Below are positions 9,156-19,240 of a stretch of 64,000 bases of DNA, one piece after another. A model generated the notes under the pieces. The model had not been told where the DNA came from and made no database searches. It saw only the letters and a program-made list of their open reading frames with translations. Every line of letters begins with the position of its first letter. Position 1 is the first letter of the stretch. Source of the DNA: Piezodorus guildinii. Taxonomy: Eukaryota; Arthropoda; Insecta; Hemiptera; Pentatomidae. Where the stretch lies: assembly GCA_023052935.1 (NCBI GenBank), contig CM041294.1, forward strand, positions 89,276,116 through 89,340,115, in the 5' to 3' direction. The position numbers and the translations under genes were made by a program.

Positions 9156-10472
9156 TTAAGGATTTTTCAAGGCAGGGATTAGATTCGCTACTAGATTTGT
9201 AAGGAGTGATATAAGCGGCATAACAAGAGATTTGATTTCGGAGATGAACGATGTCATTAGACTGGTAAGATCTGTGACGTTTGATGGTGGAGGGATATGA
9301 GATATTTGATGTTGAGGAGTTTTTTGAAGATTAGGTAAACTTTGAGGGATAGATTCTTGTACAATAGATTGAGAATGTTGAGGAAAATGTTGTTCCGGCA
9401 GTGCCTCGACTTCATGATTCTGGTTACCACCTTCAAGCAAGTGGGCAAATGACACGTTAGAATTTACAAGTTTTGATGGTTCTCTTCTGCTTCTGGTTGG
9501 TACAGCTGTTTCATTCGGATCCTGAGGTTTTTGGTATCTGGTTCTGAGTTTCTTGTAGATTTCACATCCCTTGTAGTTAGCCGGGTGGTCCTTGAGGCAC
9601 AGAGCACATACAGCGGGTGCTGATCTTGATCTTGTACATTGTTCTGTTTTATGCTGTTCACCGCATTTCACACAGCGTGGTATGTGATGGCAATAACTTT
9701 TGGTATGACCATATGCCTGACAGTTATGGCACTGGACTATTTCTTTCTTTGTGTAAGGTTTTTCAACTTTTACACGGGTATAGTACATTCTGCTGAGGTC
9801 ATAGATTTTTTCGACTCCTGCTGATGGTTCCAAGTCCACGAAGAATAGAGGCAGTGGACTTTTATCTTTTAGAACGTTGGTGACTTGCCTCACTTGGAAT
9901 CCTAATTCTGTCAGTTCTTCTTTGATTGCTTCAACGGGTGTTGAGGAATGTAGGTTTCTGATTACGACCCTTAATGCTCTCTCTTGGCGCAGCTGATAAG
10001 TATGAAAGTCAGCTTTGGTCTCAGTCAGATATTTTACAATCTTTCTGTAGGTTTCAGCAGTAGTCGGAGATATTTTAGTATCATTGGTTCTACTTATACA
10101 ATAATAACTATTAGGATCTGTTACTTTGTTTAAATGCGCACACATCAGTTTAAAATTTTTAATATTTTTAACAAATATTGGTGGAGGTAGTGGTTCCCTG
10201 GGTATAGGAGAAGATTCCATGGTTTCTTTTTCATTTTGGAGGATCTGAAATGGATTCGGTGTAAAAAACGGAGATTCATCAGTTATTCCTTGTGATGATG
10301 TGCTTGGCTGTGGTTCAGAACCTAATGAGGTAGCTGACGCGGTCGCTGGTGGAATCATTTTTTTATTTTGTTCACGGCGGGGTCTCTGTTTTGTGGGAGA
10401 CGAGTTAGAACCTGCAGATCTAGATCTTTTACTTGCAGACTTTGAGGACATGACTTGATGAAAATATCTCAT
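9156..10472 (-). CDS. J1 ORF1: gag-like nucleic-acid-binding protein
   Basis: The 438-residue protein is expected to bind the element RNA and form the ribonucleoprotein. The N-terminal 100 residues are basic and Ser/Pro-rich. A PRE_C2HC-type region around VVIRNLHSSTPVEAIKEEL lies at roughly 170-240. It leads into three zinc knuckles: CHNCQAYGHTKSYC, CVKCGEQHKTEQC and CALCLKDHPANYKGC. A low-complexity, Gln/Pro-rich tail follows. This domain order is standard for Jockey-clade ORF1. The start at 10,472 is the first in-frame ATG; a second Met (MSSKSAS) eight residues in could also serve. Confidence 0.92.
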   Translation of the reverse strand: MRYFHQVMSSKSASKRSRSAGSNSSPTKQRPRREQNKKMIPPATASATSLGSEPQPSTSSQGITDESPFFTPNPFQILQNEKETMESSPIPREPLPPPIFVKNIKNFKLMCAHLNKVTDPNSYYCISRTNDTKISPTTAETYRKIVKYLTETKADFHTYQLRQERALRVVIRNLHSSTPVEAIKEELTELGFQVRQVTNVLKDKSPLPLFFVDLEPSAGVEKIYDLSRMYYTRVKVEKPYTKKEIVQCHNCQAYGHTKSYCHHIPRCVKCGEQHKTEQCTRSRSAPAVCALCLKDHPANYKGCEIYKKLRTRYQKPQDPNETAVPTRSRREPSKLVNSNVSFAHLLEGGNQNHEVEALPEQHFPQHSQSIVQESIPQSLPNLQKTPQHQISHIPPPSNVTDLTSLMTSFISEIKSLVMPLISLLTNLVANLIPALKNP

Positions 10473-10704
10473 TGATTAAGAAAATAATAATAATAAATAA
10501 ATAATGAGATAAGAATTAAAGATAAAAGAAAGATAATTAAAAGAAAAGCAAGCCCGAGCTTGCCGAGCTAGCGGCAATCAGCTGATCAGTGACCCTTCTT
10601 TCACTTTTTCGTGATTGTACAAAGTAAATTATAACTTTGCTTACTTCTCCAATATTCACTGCCGTAATATTCCTGAGGTCTAGTGATGTTCTCCAGACTG
10701 AATT
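10473..10704 (-). promoter_or_regulatory. J1 5' UTR, presumed internal promoter
   Basis: The stretch upstream of ORF1 on the minus strand is non-coding. It ends, in element orientation, at a CAGTCTGGAG-like start close to an A/T homopolymer flank. It contains a GC-richer block (GCTAGCTCGGCAAGCTCGGG) about 80 bp before the ATG. Jockey-type elements use a downstream internal promoter in this region; that role is inferred here, not seen. Confidence 0.4.
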
Positions 10705-10886
10705 CTAGCGAATTCCTGAATAAAAAAAAAATAAAAAAAACTATTACTACGAAAATAAATCTACTAAACAAATCAACGGTAATATTAACAGGCTGGTATT
10801 TAAATGTTCACAGTTATCCAAGATATTAAAATAACCCATTTAAATAAAAGAGTATTAATATACGATAAAAGTAATTGCCTGCAAAT

Positions 10887-11308
10887 ACCTGACTCTTACC
10901 ATGTACTCTCGTCAACCTATCGTCCTAAAGATCCATCGATACATCCATATGATCAAAGAATTAGGAAAGACGGTGTTCTTTATTTGGGCTCCACGCCATG
11001 TGGGGATAGTTGGTAATGAGCTGGCGGACAGGGCCGGATAGGTCAAGGCGTAGCTATCTTAACACCGCGAGATATGTCTCATCCACTTCGAAAGGAAATG
11101 TCAGTACATGTGGGACGAAAGTCCAGCTAGCAAACTGAAAACCGTCAAAACTATTTTATTTTTATCTACTATTTTATCTTATTATTATTACTATTATAAG
11201 CTTATCTTATTAATTTTTATTTTTTTTATTAAAGAGAACTATAGGCGTTTATCATCGCTGGGTTTAACGCCTCAAAACCACAAACAACAACAACAACCTG
11301 ACTCTTAC
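10887..11308 (+). mobile_element. 5'-truncated I-like LINE with 13-bp TSD
   Basis: The 13-mer ACCTGACTCTTAC occurs at 10,887-10,899 and again at 11,296-11,308, bracketing an insertion of about 396 bp. The insertion codes for the end of an RNase H domain (IWAPRHVGI then GNELADRAG near 10,982-11,035), as in I-, R1- or LOA-type LINEs. It then runs through a 3' UTR ending AACGCCTCAAAACCACAAACAACAACAAC. The (CAA)n tail plus flanking duplication is the mark of target-primed insertion. The RNase H frame is shifted relative to upstream codons, so it is inactive. Confidence 0.85.
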
Positions 11309-11374
11309 TAAATACCAATCAGTCTCCAACACTTTGAGAACGATCAGCATTCTGAGAAAAAACATGTTAAGACA

Positions 11375-11700
11375 TGATTTTTTGACTCCCCATGTCACAA
11401 ATATATAACAATAATAGGTCTATCACGAGGGGTTGATTTAAAGACACTAAAAGTGATATTATTAATATGAGTATGCATGAATCGGATCCTAGTTTCAAGG
11501 TAGGCGGGACATTTGGTGAGAAAATGAAACCAATCCTCCAATGCTGCCGCATCACATGTGGTTCCAAAATATAACTCTGTGGGGCGACACTGATGGAGAT
11601 CACATACTTTCCCGGCAGCTTGATCTGGGCTAAAGTCCTGAGATACGTGATGTCGCAGCTTAACATTAATTAGCTTGCCTTAGATTGGCGCATGAGCAGA
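11375..11700 (-). mobile_element. LINE C-terminal fragment
   Basis: The minus strand reads, with breaks, a C-terminal LINE segment ending in a zinc-knuckle-like pattern: EDWFHFLTKCPAY followed by an Arg-rich step. This is typical of the region after the RT domain in several LINE clades. The clade cannot be told from this alone. It directly follows, in the same orientation, a J2 fragment, so it may be part of a composite of several truncated insertions. Confidence 0.5.
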
Positions 11701-11739
11701 GGTCTGTTTTACCTGTCCACTAGAGATAGAATATCGATA

Positions 11740-12035
11740 TAAATTTTCCTAAAAGTTATTGATACCGGTGTATTCCAAGTAAGAGGTTTTTCAGTAAGGA
11801 GTCCTAGATATCGGATTTTTTCAACAGAGACAAGCGGAGTGTTATTGATGGATACTGTGGGGCAGAATATCATAGGTTTACGACCACGGGTGAAGGTTGT
11901 TTGGGCGGATTTATTTTTATCTTCCTATTTCGACATCATTTCATTTCATGGTAGCTGATGTAAGATCACACACAGTGTAATTAGCATAAATAGAAGGGAA
12001 GGTGGTAGAAAGATCCATTTTTTAAAAATTCGTTT
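11740..12035 (-). mobile_element. Jockey-like J2 fragment, internally deleted
   Basis: Minus-strand translation gives TTFTRGRKPM, CPTVSINNTPL and VEKIRYLGLLTEKPLTWN, matching FTLRRKS..YFNSLPIPL..VRYLGLLLDKRLTWN of the intact J1 ORF2 and even better the J2 copies at 31.4 and 46.6 kb. Upstream there is a collapsed version of the YADD region with a deletion between it and the FTRGRKP block. Stops interrupt the frame. Confidence 0.7.
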
Positions 12036-12634
12036 CCGCCTGTTGTGAATTATGTTAGCTTGCATCCTTCAGATTAAATTTGTTCCTAATTCGCACGCAT
12101 TCTTATTCTGTGATCTTCTTTTCTTTTATCACTAAGATTCTTGCAAGTTTTCAGCTTTGATCGTACTAGAAAGCAGTATCCTTAAAGTTTTTCCCTGGAG
12201 AGCAGCTCGTTTCTGGATGTATTCGAGCGTGATTTCTGTTTCTTGGAGGTATTTTTTAACTTCGATTCACCAGAGTCTCTTGGTTTCCTTGTCAAGAAAG
12301 TAAAAATATCTTGTTGGTTTTTCTGAGCTGATACGTGATGCAAAGCCATAAATATAATTCTTCTTTTCTACATGGGATCTGTTATCCTCCCCACATCCTT
12401 CCAAGTCGAACATCAGGCTCTCTCCAAAAGTCAACCTTGAGAGTAACCTAGTTGATGTGAAACTACACCGATCCCAAACTAAAAGTTATCAACTGCAAAG
12501 CATCAAGGACAATTCAGGAGGAAGGTCCATTACTGAAAATAATAAATTAAAAACTTATGTAATGCAATGTATTACATGATATATTTTTAATAATAATTGA
12601 AGCTATTATGCATTATATAAGCTATTATTATACA
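12036..12634. other. Unassigned stretch
   Basis: Moderately AT-rich DNA without a supported gene. Short open pieces occur on the minus strand around 12,130-12,400, but no motif could be recognised. A short cluster (CATCAT near 12,630) marks the start of the next LINE tail. Confidence 0.3.
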
Positions 12635-12960
12635 TCATCATTCGTGGTGCTACAATTCATGAAGAGTAAGGGCCCCCTGCAGCTTGGTCCGTAGTCTTCT
12701 CTATTCGTTGCAACTGCTCTCCGGTTGCGGATCATCTCTTCAAGATGGACCTGAGATCTGCTGCCACTCCATCAATCCATCCCAGCCGAGGCCTTCCCAC
12801 TCTCCTTGTCCCATAAATATTTTCATCTAGGACCAACCTAGGAATCAGGTCCTGGGCCATTCTACTTAGATGCGCCGCCCAACAAAGCCGGCCTACTTTG
12901 ATGATCCTTGAATGTCTGATGTCTTGTATAGTCTTGTTAATTCAGCCTTTTTCTCCAGAC
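12635..12960 (-). mobile_element. GAT-tailed LINE G, 3' fragment
   Basis: The minus strand reads RHSRIIKVGRLCWAAHL, then SRMAQDLIPRLVLDE and RRVGRPRLGWIDGVAADL. This is the same layout as the end of the neighbouring 13.2-14.4 kb element (GRLRWAGHVIRM..GRGRPRLRWEDTVARDAL). It ends in CACGAATGATGATG, matching the GAT-type tail of this family. It is 5'-truncated and carries at least one stop. Confidence 0.75.
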
Positions 12961-13204
12961 TCTATCGGTGCATACTGGACCATGAATTTTCCTTAATGTT
13001 TTCCCCTCGAACCCCTGGAGCAAGTCTTCATACGAATTATACATCTTTATTAAAATTAATCACACCTTTCCACCTTTCATGCTACTATCGTGTAAGGACA
13101 CTTTCAGCTTTATTTTTATGTCTCCATTTAGTTTTATTATTTACTAGACAACTATTTATCACCAATCCTTCAACATTTATTCAATATAATTTCCTAATTA
13201 ATTT

Positions 13205-14405
13205 AAATATCATCATCATCATCCGTGGCGCTACAGACCGATGTGGTCCTTGGCCTCCTCAATAAGTCTTCGCCAGGTGGTTCGGTTTTGCGCAGCCGCT
13301 CGCCAGTTGCGGGTGTCATGTAGGCGAAGAGCATCCCTGGCAACGGTGTCCTCCCATCTAAGCCGAGGTCTTCCTCTTCCCCTTGTCCGGTGAAGCCTCC
13401 CATCCAGCAGCTTTTTTGGAACTTCATCGTTTGCCATCCGTATAACGTGGCCAGCCCAACGCAGCCTTCCTAAGTTGATTAACCTCATCACATCAGCTTC
13501 GCTATAGATCCGGTAGATTTCCAGGTTTGTCCTCCGCCTTCAGCTTTCCCTGATCTTAACTGGCCCAAATATCTTTCTTAAGATCTTTCTTTCAAATATG
13601 AGGATTTCCCTCTCCTCTTTACCAGTGAGGGTCCATGTCTCAGATCCATAAGTTAAGACGGGCCTAATGAGAGTCTTATACAAAAGACACATGTGCGACG
13701 GGTGATGTAGGCACTTCTCAGATGCTTTCTGAGGCCAAAATAGCACCTGTTGGCTTTGAGGAGACGCTGACTTGTTTCCCCGGAGATCCTATTTCCACAA
13801 TTCACTACCGATCCGAGGTACACAAATTGGTCAACACTCTGGAACGTAAATGGGCCCATTATCACAGGATGTCGGTCTGCAGTCTCTGTTTCCGGCCCAG
13901 CTCTCATGTATTTTGTCTTTTCCTGGTTGATGTGCATCCCCATATCCTTCGCTGCCTCCGCCAACCTGAGGAAAGCATTTTCTAAAGACTCGAATGACCT
14001 TGCGACAATGTCCAGGTCGTCAGCAAAGCCGAGAATTTGGACCAGCCGGTTGAAGATGGTGTCCGAAGTCTGTATTCCTGAATCGCGCACTACCTTTTCC
14101 GAAGCCAAATTGAACAACAAACAGGCGAGGCCATCACCCTGCCTAACACCTTTTACAGTATCAAACTGTGGGGAGAGGTCCGCTTGAATACGTACAGTGC
14201 ACCATGTGTCATCCATTGTCATCCTGATCAGCCGAACCAATTTCAGAGGAACTCCAAACTCTACCAACGCTGCGTACAACTTCGGCCTCTTTATACTATC
14301 ATAAGCACTCCGGAAGTCCACAAATAGGTGATGGGTAATCATTCTGTACTCCTGGGACTTCTCGAGAATCATTCTCAGGCCAAACATTTGATCCGCTGTT
14401 GATTT
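13205..14405 (-). mobile_element. GAT-tailed LINE G, RT plus C-terminus
   Basis: This is the largest copy of a second LINE family. The RT part (about 14,400-13,650) has STADQMFGLRMILEK, HHLFVDFRSAYDSI, GVRQGDGLACLLFN and the catalytic GFADDLD. A thumb segment (VYLGSVVN, LLKANRCYFGL) follows, then RPVLTYGSETWTL. After shifts the end reads LINLGRLRWAGHVIRM and RGRPRLRWEDTVARD. The element stops at a (GAT)n tail near 13,210. The motifs resemble RTE-like or related LINEs common in insects; the exact clade is uncertain. It is 5'-truncated and broken by at least two frameshifts. Confidence 0.85.
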
Positions 14406-14496
14406 AAATATAAATTACAATATAAATTACAATATAAATTAAATATCAGTGTATATATATTATTATTATTGACTTATCTTGTGCCGTCTGTTGCAG

Positions 14497-14674
14497 AAGA
14501 ACGGGGTCGCATCAGCTGTCGGCGACGGCACTGCTCTCCTCGCCGGACGGCTCCCGGCACCCGTTGGACCTCTACGAGTTCACGGAGGAGGAGCTGCGGC
14601 GGCCGGCAGCCGGGCTCTGGGACTGCCTCATCGGATGCCGGCACCGGATAGACCAGACCCTAGCGAGGAGGAGG
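14497..14674 (+). CDS. Internal exon of an unidentified host gene
   Basis: A 178-bp GC-rich island (about two thirds G+C, against roughly a third around it) is framed by a pyrimidine-led acceptor (CTTGTGCCGTCTGTTGCAG) ending at 14,496 and a good donor (AGG|GTAAGG) at 14,675. Taking the first base as the last of a split codon, 59 codons follow and end exactly at the donor. Nearly all third positions are G or C. The peptide includes LSATALLSSPDGSRHPLDLY, then EFTEEELRR, then GLWDCLIGCRHRID. Another frame is also open but has poor codon bias; the third frame has a TAG. The gene was not recognised. It is the only clear cellular coding sequence in the window, so its introns must be long. Confidence 0.75.
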
Positions 14675-14703
14675 GTAAGGTTATTGTTTATATATTTGCA
14701 CGT
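14675..14703 (+). other. Splice donor side of intron
   Basis: The donor GTAAGG is followed by about 30 bp of intron before an M2 mariner-type element begins at a TA. No second exon could be found downstream in the window. Confidence 0.5.
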
Positions 14704-15343
14704 ATAGTTGTAAAATAAATTCCAGCGTTTTTAAATTAAATCATCTCTTTGTTTTTTAAATCATGTTAAATTGGTCACTAATAATTACATATTCTAAAAT
14801 AGCTGCAAATTATTCCAAATAACAATATTGGGGAATAACTGTTTATAAGGCTGTTGATAGGCAATTAACTAATATGAAAAGCACTAATTCAAAGCATCAT
14901 ATCATAACACTACCACTGATTTCAAAACGCACTATCTAAGCTAGTTGTAAACCAAATTCAATGATTATTTTTTTCATTTGGTCCGAAATTGTTTTAGAGA
15001 ATAGCACTGGGATCTCTTAGAACCCTGATTTGCTATCTACATGTGAATGGCAAAGTTTAGTTTATAACGTATAACCGAGTGTATAACGTAAATCATTAGG
15101 TCAAGTTAATTGTTTTAATGCTAATAAAGTTTCTATTCATCTTCATTGCATTATTGACATGTAATACTGTTTTTTTGCTTATCGCGCTTTACTGATTCTA
15201 AAACTCAATAATAACTGAGTTATAAGCCTATTTATGTGAAAAATATCAATTCTTTTGATTTTATAATATTTTTACAAGAATCTGAAGTTTTTATTGAAAT
15301 TGCCAGTAAAAACGCTACGAACTTACATTGTACTTAGGGCTGC
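14704..15343 (+). mobile_element. M2 mariner-type non-autonomous element
   Basis: The left end (AGTTGTAAAATAAATTCCAGCG at 14,706) and right end (ACGCTACGAACTTACATTGTAC near 15,312) are diverged inverted copies of one end sequence. That end is seen better at 19,021 (GGGTTGTAAAATAAGTTTGT) and, reversed, at about 46,296-46,322. The internal ATCATGTTAAATTGGTCACT block also matches the copies at 19.08 and 43.79 kb. No transposase frame is present. The length of about 640 bp and lack of coding suggest a MITE-like derivative. Confidence 0.6.
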
Positions 15344-15689
15344 GGGCAGGTATTAATTAGGTCAAAACTAAACATTGCTACCATATTCTGTCATAGGATC
15401 AAAATCATTAGCAAAGGTTATAAGTAAAACGTCTTAAACATCTCATAGATTTAAATCATTATCCATCTTTTCATGTAAATCTCAGAAAAATGATCTGATA
15501 CAACAAAAAAAAGACCGATTTTCTGCTTCTTTCTCTTGTTTTTAATGAATGAAAGTTGATTAATCAAACATTTTTTTTTTTACTTCTTCAGAAAAATATA
15601 ATGATACATTGGTTAACGCAAGTGCGAGATAAACTGAAATAACTGAGGATATCAAAGGAAACCATGAAAGAAAGGGAGAATCTAAAGAT
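15344..15689. other. Unassigned AT-rich stretch
   Basis: No frame, repeat match or signal was recognised between the M2 element and the next LINE, apart from a short T9 run near 15,571. Confidence 0.4.
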
Positions 15690-16655
15690 ACTGGAGTAAT
15701 AACTGGCGTATGAAGGTGGACGAAACCAAATAAAAACACGTAACCTTCACTCGTAGACGAAAATCTTGTCCTCTAGTTTACTTCAATTCCATACCAATTC
15801 CTCCTTCAGATACAGTCCGGTATCATGGTTTACTACTAGATAAAAGATTGACGTGGAACCCGCATACAAGACTTAAAAGTACAGAACTCAATCGACGATG
15901 CAGACAGCTATACAGACTACTAAAAAGAAAATCTGAACTTACAGTTGACAACAATATATGAATCTACAAGAAAATACTGAAGCCTATCTGGACCTACGGA
16001 CTTGTACTGTGGCGGATAGCTAAACGTTCTAACATCAAACGCATTCAATCCAATGTCCTCCAAACAATAGTAAACGCTCCTTATTATGTCTCCAACTATA
16101 CCTTGCGCTACAACCTTAATGCTCCATTTATTTCAGACCTGATTCCATCTAAATTCCACCAGAACCTTATTTATCATCCTAATCCTCTAGCACAAGCTCC
16201 ACTCATCCATACAACCCTCCTAGAAGGTTGAAACGGCAGTGGCCCAGAGACGTTTTGTAAATACTTATACTGGAGTTCTAACACTGGTCAGATTCTCCTC
16301 TTATGTGCGGTGTGTTAGTGGCTATGTCGCTCTCACTCAGCTCCCGCTGGCTCTCACCAGTCATGCGGCCGAGTTAGAGGCGCAGGGATCATTCGGACTC
16401 TGTCCTTTCACAAGTGGGGGAACAAGCCTAGTATTGTACATTGCTATGAGTGTGTTCATGTTTGGTTCATTCATTTGTTAACTTTTAATCATAAATTTTG
16501 TTATTATATACCTTTATTTATTTATTTGTATTTATGTTTTAATGTAATTTGACTTTTATGTTGTTTATGCTGTAAATATTGTATGAATGTGATCTTAAAG
16601 CACTATTATTATTGTCTATTGACACAAATCGTAATATTTCTGAATATACAAATTT
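15690..16655 (+). mobile_element. Jockey J1, 5'-truncated copy
   Basis: This plus-strand copy matches the end of the intact J1 ORF2 almost block by block: WRMKV-like start, RRKSCPLVYFNSIPI, VRYHGLLLDKRLTWNPHTRL, IWTYGL, SNIKRIQS and the RRLKRQWPRDVL ending near 16,257. Its 3' UTR agrees with J1 at TGGAGTTCTAACACTGG and at the last 100 bp. Between them it has an extra segment of about 125 bp (16,320-16,445) absent from the full-length copy. Stops and shifts make the coding part inactive. Confidence 0.85.
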
Positions 16656-17813
16656 AAAAAAAAAGTTAAAGAGAGATATCAACAGGCGGAATATCTCAGG
16701 AGAACAGAGACAAAGAATATCTGAAATAATGAATATATGTTGTTTCGAAACAAAGGTAATAAGAAACACTCCTAAAGATTTTTTTTTTTTCTATTCGCAG
16801 CTGTCAGAACGTATTTAACAATACGCAAATGTGGTACATAAAAGTTGAGCAGGAGGCGTCATAGGGAAGGTATGTGCATAGCAACACCCCACTCAAGGGT
16901 TTAATTTAGCAATGAACGTCTCTCATTCAGCTTCTCTTCACTCTTCATTCAACATTCCAGTTATTGGACACATAGAGAGTTTGTATGTGTTCAACTGTTG
17001 GTATCAACAGCCCGTTGTTTTGTAGAGTTTTGCTGATTATGTGCCAAGGTACCGTACAGAGGCGGTCTGAGGAATTTCAAAGGTTTATTGTTGAAAATAT
17101 TTGATGAATTGTGTCCTCAATTATTTTACGATTGACCAGTCATTCGATAAAATCGGAAACCATCAATCACTTCCAAGATTTTAATTATCGCTAATCAAAA
17201 TATCATTCGAATAAACGCTTTGTGTATCTGTCAGGTTTTAGTGTATAATTAACAGTGGCAAATGAGTTATTTTCCAATCCAGTGCACACATGCGAATGAA
17301 ATGATGCCAAGTAAGGCATAATTAAAAAAAAAAAAGTAAATACTAAAAAGTTATTGGGTTGTGAAGCGGCGGACAGAGTGTGAACCGTTCAAATAAGCCC
17401 ACTCGTGTGAAGTGAGCCGCGAAATTAAAGTTCCCTCCGATCGGATAAATAAATTCCGACCGAATTACCATAAATTTAAAAGATTTTTTTTACACACCAG
17501 TTCAAGTCATATATTCTGTTTGATATTGATAATTTAAGGTAAAATAAATTTTAATCATAGATCAGAAAATTTAGTTTGGCCTTGTAAAAGAAAAAGAAAA
17601 GATAAATTATGTAGTCTGTATTAGATAAAAATACTAGTACTAAAAGGATTATTTTTGAACGGAGTAAATTTTACATTATTATACAAGAAGAAACATAATA
17701 AAAAAGTAGAATAGGGATTAAGAGGTAAAGGGAGAAAGAGAAAAAATCCGAGCGCCTAAGTGCTGCAAAAAAAAAAAAAAAAAATTCAAATAGATTAATT
17801 TATGTAAACTATA
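16656..17813. other. Unassigned stretch
   Basis: This region is AT-rich with a few GC-richer islands (for example 17,340-17,460). No recognisable protein, RNA or repeat match was found. The 76- and 79-codon frames near 16,540-16,820 overlap on opposite strands, look AT-driven and carry no motif. Confidence 0.35.
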
Positions 17814-17843
17814 GGTGGTCCCAAACTTTTGACCGGCAGTGTA
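17814..17843 (-). repeat. Tc1-type terminal inverted repeat, solitary
   Basis: GGTGGTCCCAAACTTTTGAC then CGGCAGTGTA is, in reverse, the familiar CAGTG..GGTCAAAAGTTTGGG end of Tc1-like transposons, and it abuts a TA. No partner repeat or transposase was found upstream within several kilobases, so it is a relic of one end. Confidence 0.6.
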
Positions 17844-18334
17844 TACCTTTTATTATCTTAACTTTTTGGAATATTATTTTATTTTTTACTATTGATTACA
17901 AAAAAATGTATGTCCATAATTATATTAGTATAATTGTAATTGACATTAGTGAAGTTATAAATAAGATAGAAGGAGTGAATTAATTGTCTTCGATAATTAG
18001 CGAAGATAATTAACCAGATTAATTCAGACAAATTTGGATCCTCGCCAGGATGATGGCGGATAATTGACTTAGTCGGTCCTCTTTTCATTGTCGGCCATTA
18101 GGAATCGATTTATTACGATAATTTCAAATCATTCCAGTTATTGGAACAGTATGTTTCCATTACAAATTATACGGAGAACGTTTCAAAATAAATGTGTTAA
18201 ATCTCGAATAAAATACTTTCTTGGTGTCTTATTATTCGAATCATTAAAAGGCAGGAAGTCTTCTTATAGGCTAGACCTTCTCACTTCTTATTCCCTTATC
18301 AGTTTTCAAAGTTTTTCAAAGAAATTTCAGTTTT

Positions 18335-18515
18335 GTAAGTCTTTTCGTTTTCGCGCTAGACTTACCACACACGGACACGAAGACACACATACCTTTTTGT
18401 CGGACTGGGATATTTAGACTCAGGGGACCCTAAAACGTGTATTTCCGTTGAAAATTTTCACTATCGCAATACTTTTCCTTAATATATAATTCATACATAG
18501 GTAAGTGAAAGTATA
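18335..18515 (+). repeat. Dispersed repeat R, fragment
   Basis: One of the best-kept R copies. It runs CGCGCTAGACTTACCACACA, ATTTAGACTCAGGGGACCC, TAAAACGTGTATTTCCGTTG, TTCACTATCGCAATACTTTT, and ends ATAGGTAAGTGAAAGTA. The same blocks recur in the same order at the start of the window and, on the minus strand, at 51.7-51.9 kb. Confidence 0.65.
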
Positions 18516-19020
18516 AAACGGTTCCAAGTAGTTTTTGCCCTCCTCTTCTTTTCGGAATTTCCTTCCATTCTTGAAGTTCTGCGGTGACCGGAAAAAGTGG
18601 TCTTAATCATCGTAGAATTTAACTGATTGCCAGGCAATTCTGATACTTAATAAATGGAGCTGTTTCATTAATACCGTGAATAGATAAATAAAATTGTTAA
18701 TTTATACTAATTAAATAACAGAAATTAAGTCTGTAAAATTGCTATGCGGGAGGATAATCGAATTGATGATAAACGCTGTGAAGGAATTCGATTTAGAGGA
18801 GTTTTAGAATGATTTAATTTACAATGCCATGGCTAGTCCCGTCATAAATTATGCATTCATTCATTTCCATCTCTCTTACAAGACATTATGTTAAATTTTT
18901 AAATATAGGTTTTGCTATATTATTATGAATCGCTCTACGTTGTCAGTACTTAAAATATAATTTTTAAAAAATCTATCCAATACTTCCAATTTTTTATTCC
19001 GTTAATAATTTCATAAATAT

Positions 19021-19240
19021 CGGGTTGTAAAATAAGTTTGTAGCGTTATTCATAGACTCCTCTCTGTGTTTATCAAATCATGTTTTCTTGGTCACTAAGG
19101 TTTACATATTAAAAAAAAAAGGATTAGATAAGGTGCTTTAATGCATCAGTTTCAACTTAGATTCCTTATCTTTAAGGGGTATTTTGCTTGCTCTAAATGG
19201 TAGAGGGAAAAATTCATTTACGTCATTTAATGATTAATAA
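19021..19240 (+). mobile_element. M2 mariner-type left end
   Basis: The segment opens with CGGGTTGTAAAATAAGTTTG, the M2 end repeat, after a TAT. It continues with ATCATGTTTTCTTGGTCACT, GCATCAGTTTCAA and ATTCCTTATCTTTA blocks that also occur at 43.78-43.95 kb. It is cut off by the H LINE that begins near 19,240; no right end was found. Confidence 0.6.

Larger units (their letters stand above)
6226..10704 (-). mobile_element. Full-length Jockey-clade LINE J1
   Basis: A complete two-ORF non-LTR retrotransposon lies on the minus strand. Its 5' UTR of about 230 bp (10,473-10,704) precedes ORF1 (gag-like) and ORF2 (endonuclease plus RT). A 3' UTR of about 245 bp ends at CTCAATAAAAATTG near 6,226. 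The 5' boundary is inferred from a CAGTCTGGAG-like start next to an A-rich run. Both ORFs are open over their full length, so this copy may be recent and potentially autonomous. A 5'-truncated relative lies at 15.7-16.65 kb. No convincing target-site duplication was found by eye. Confidence 0.85.

Noticed and set aside
14479..14718. Plus-strand frame KNGVASAVGDG.. across the exon
   Set aside because: It runs through both splice sites and has poor codon bias; the +1 frame fits the exon boundaries and third-position G/C far better.
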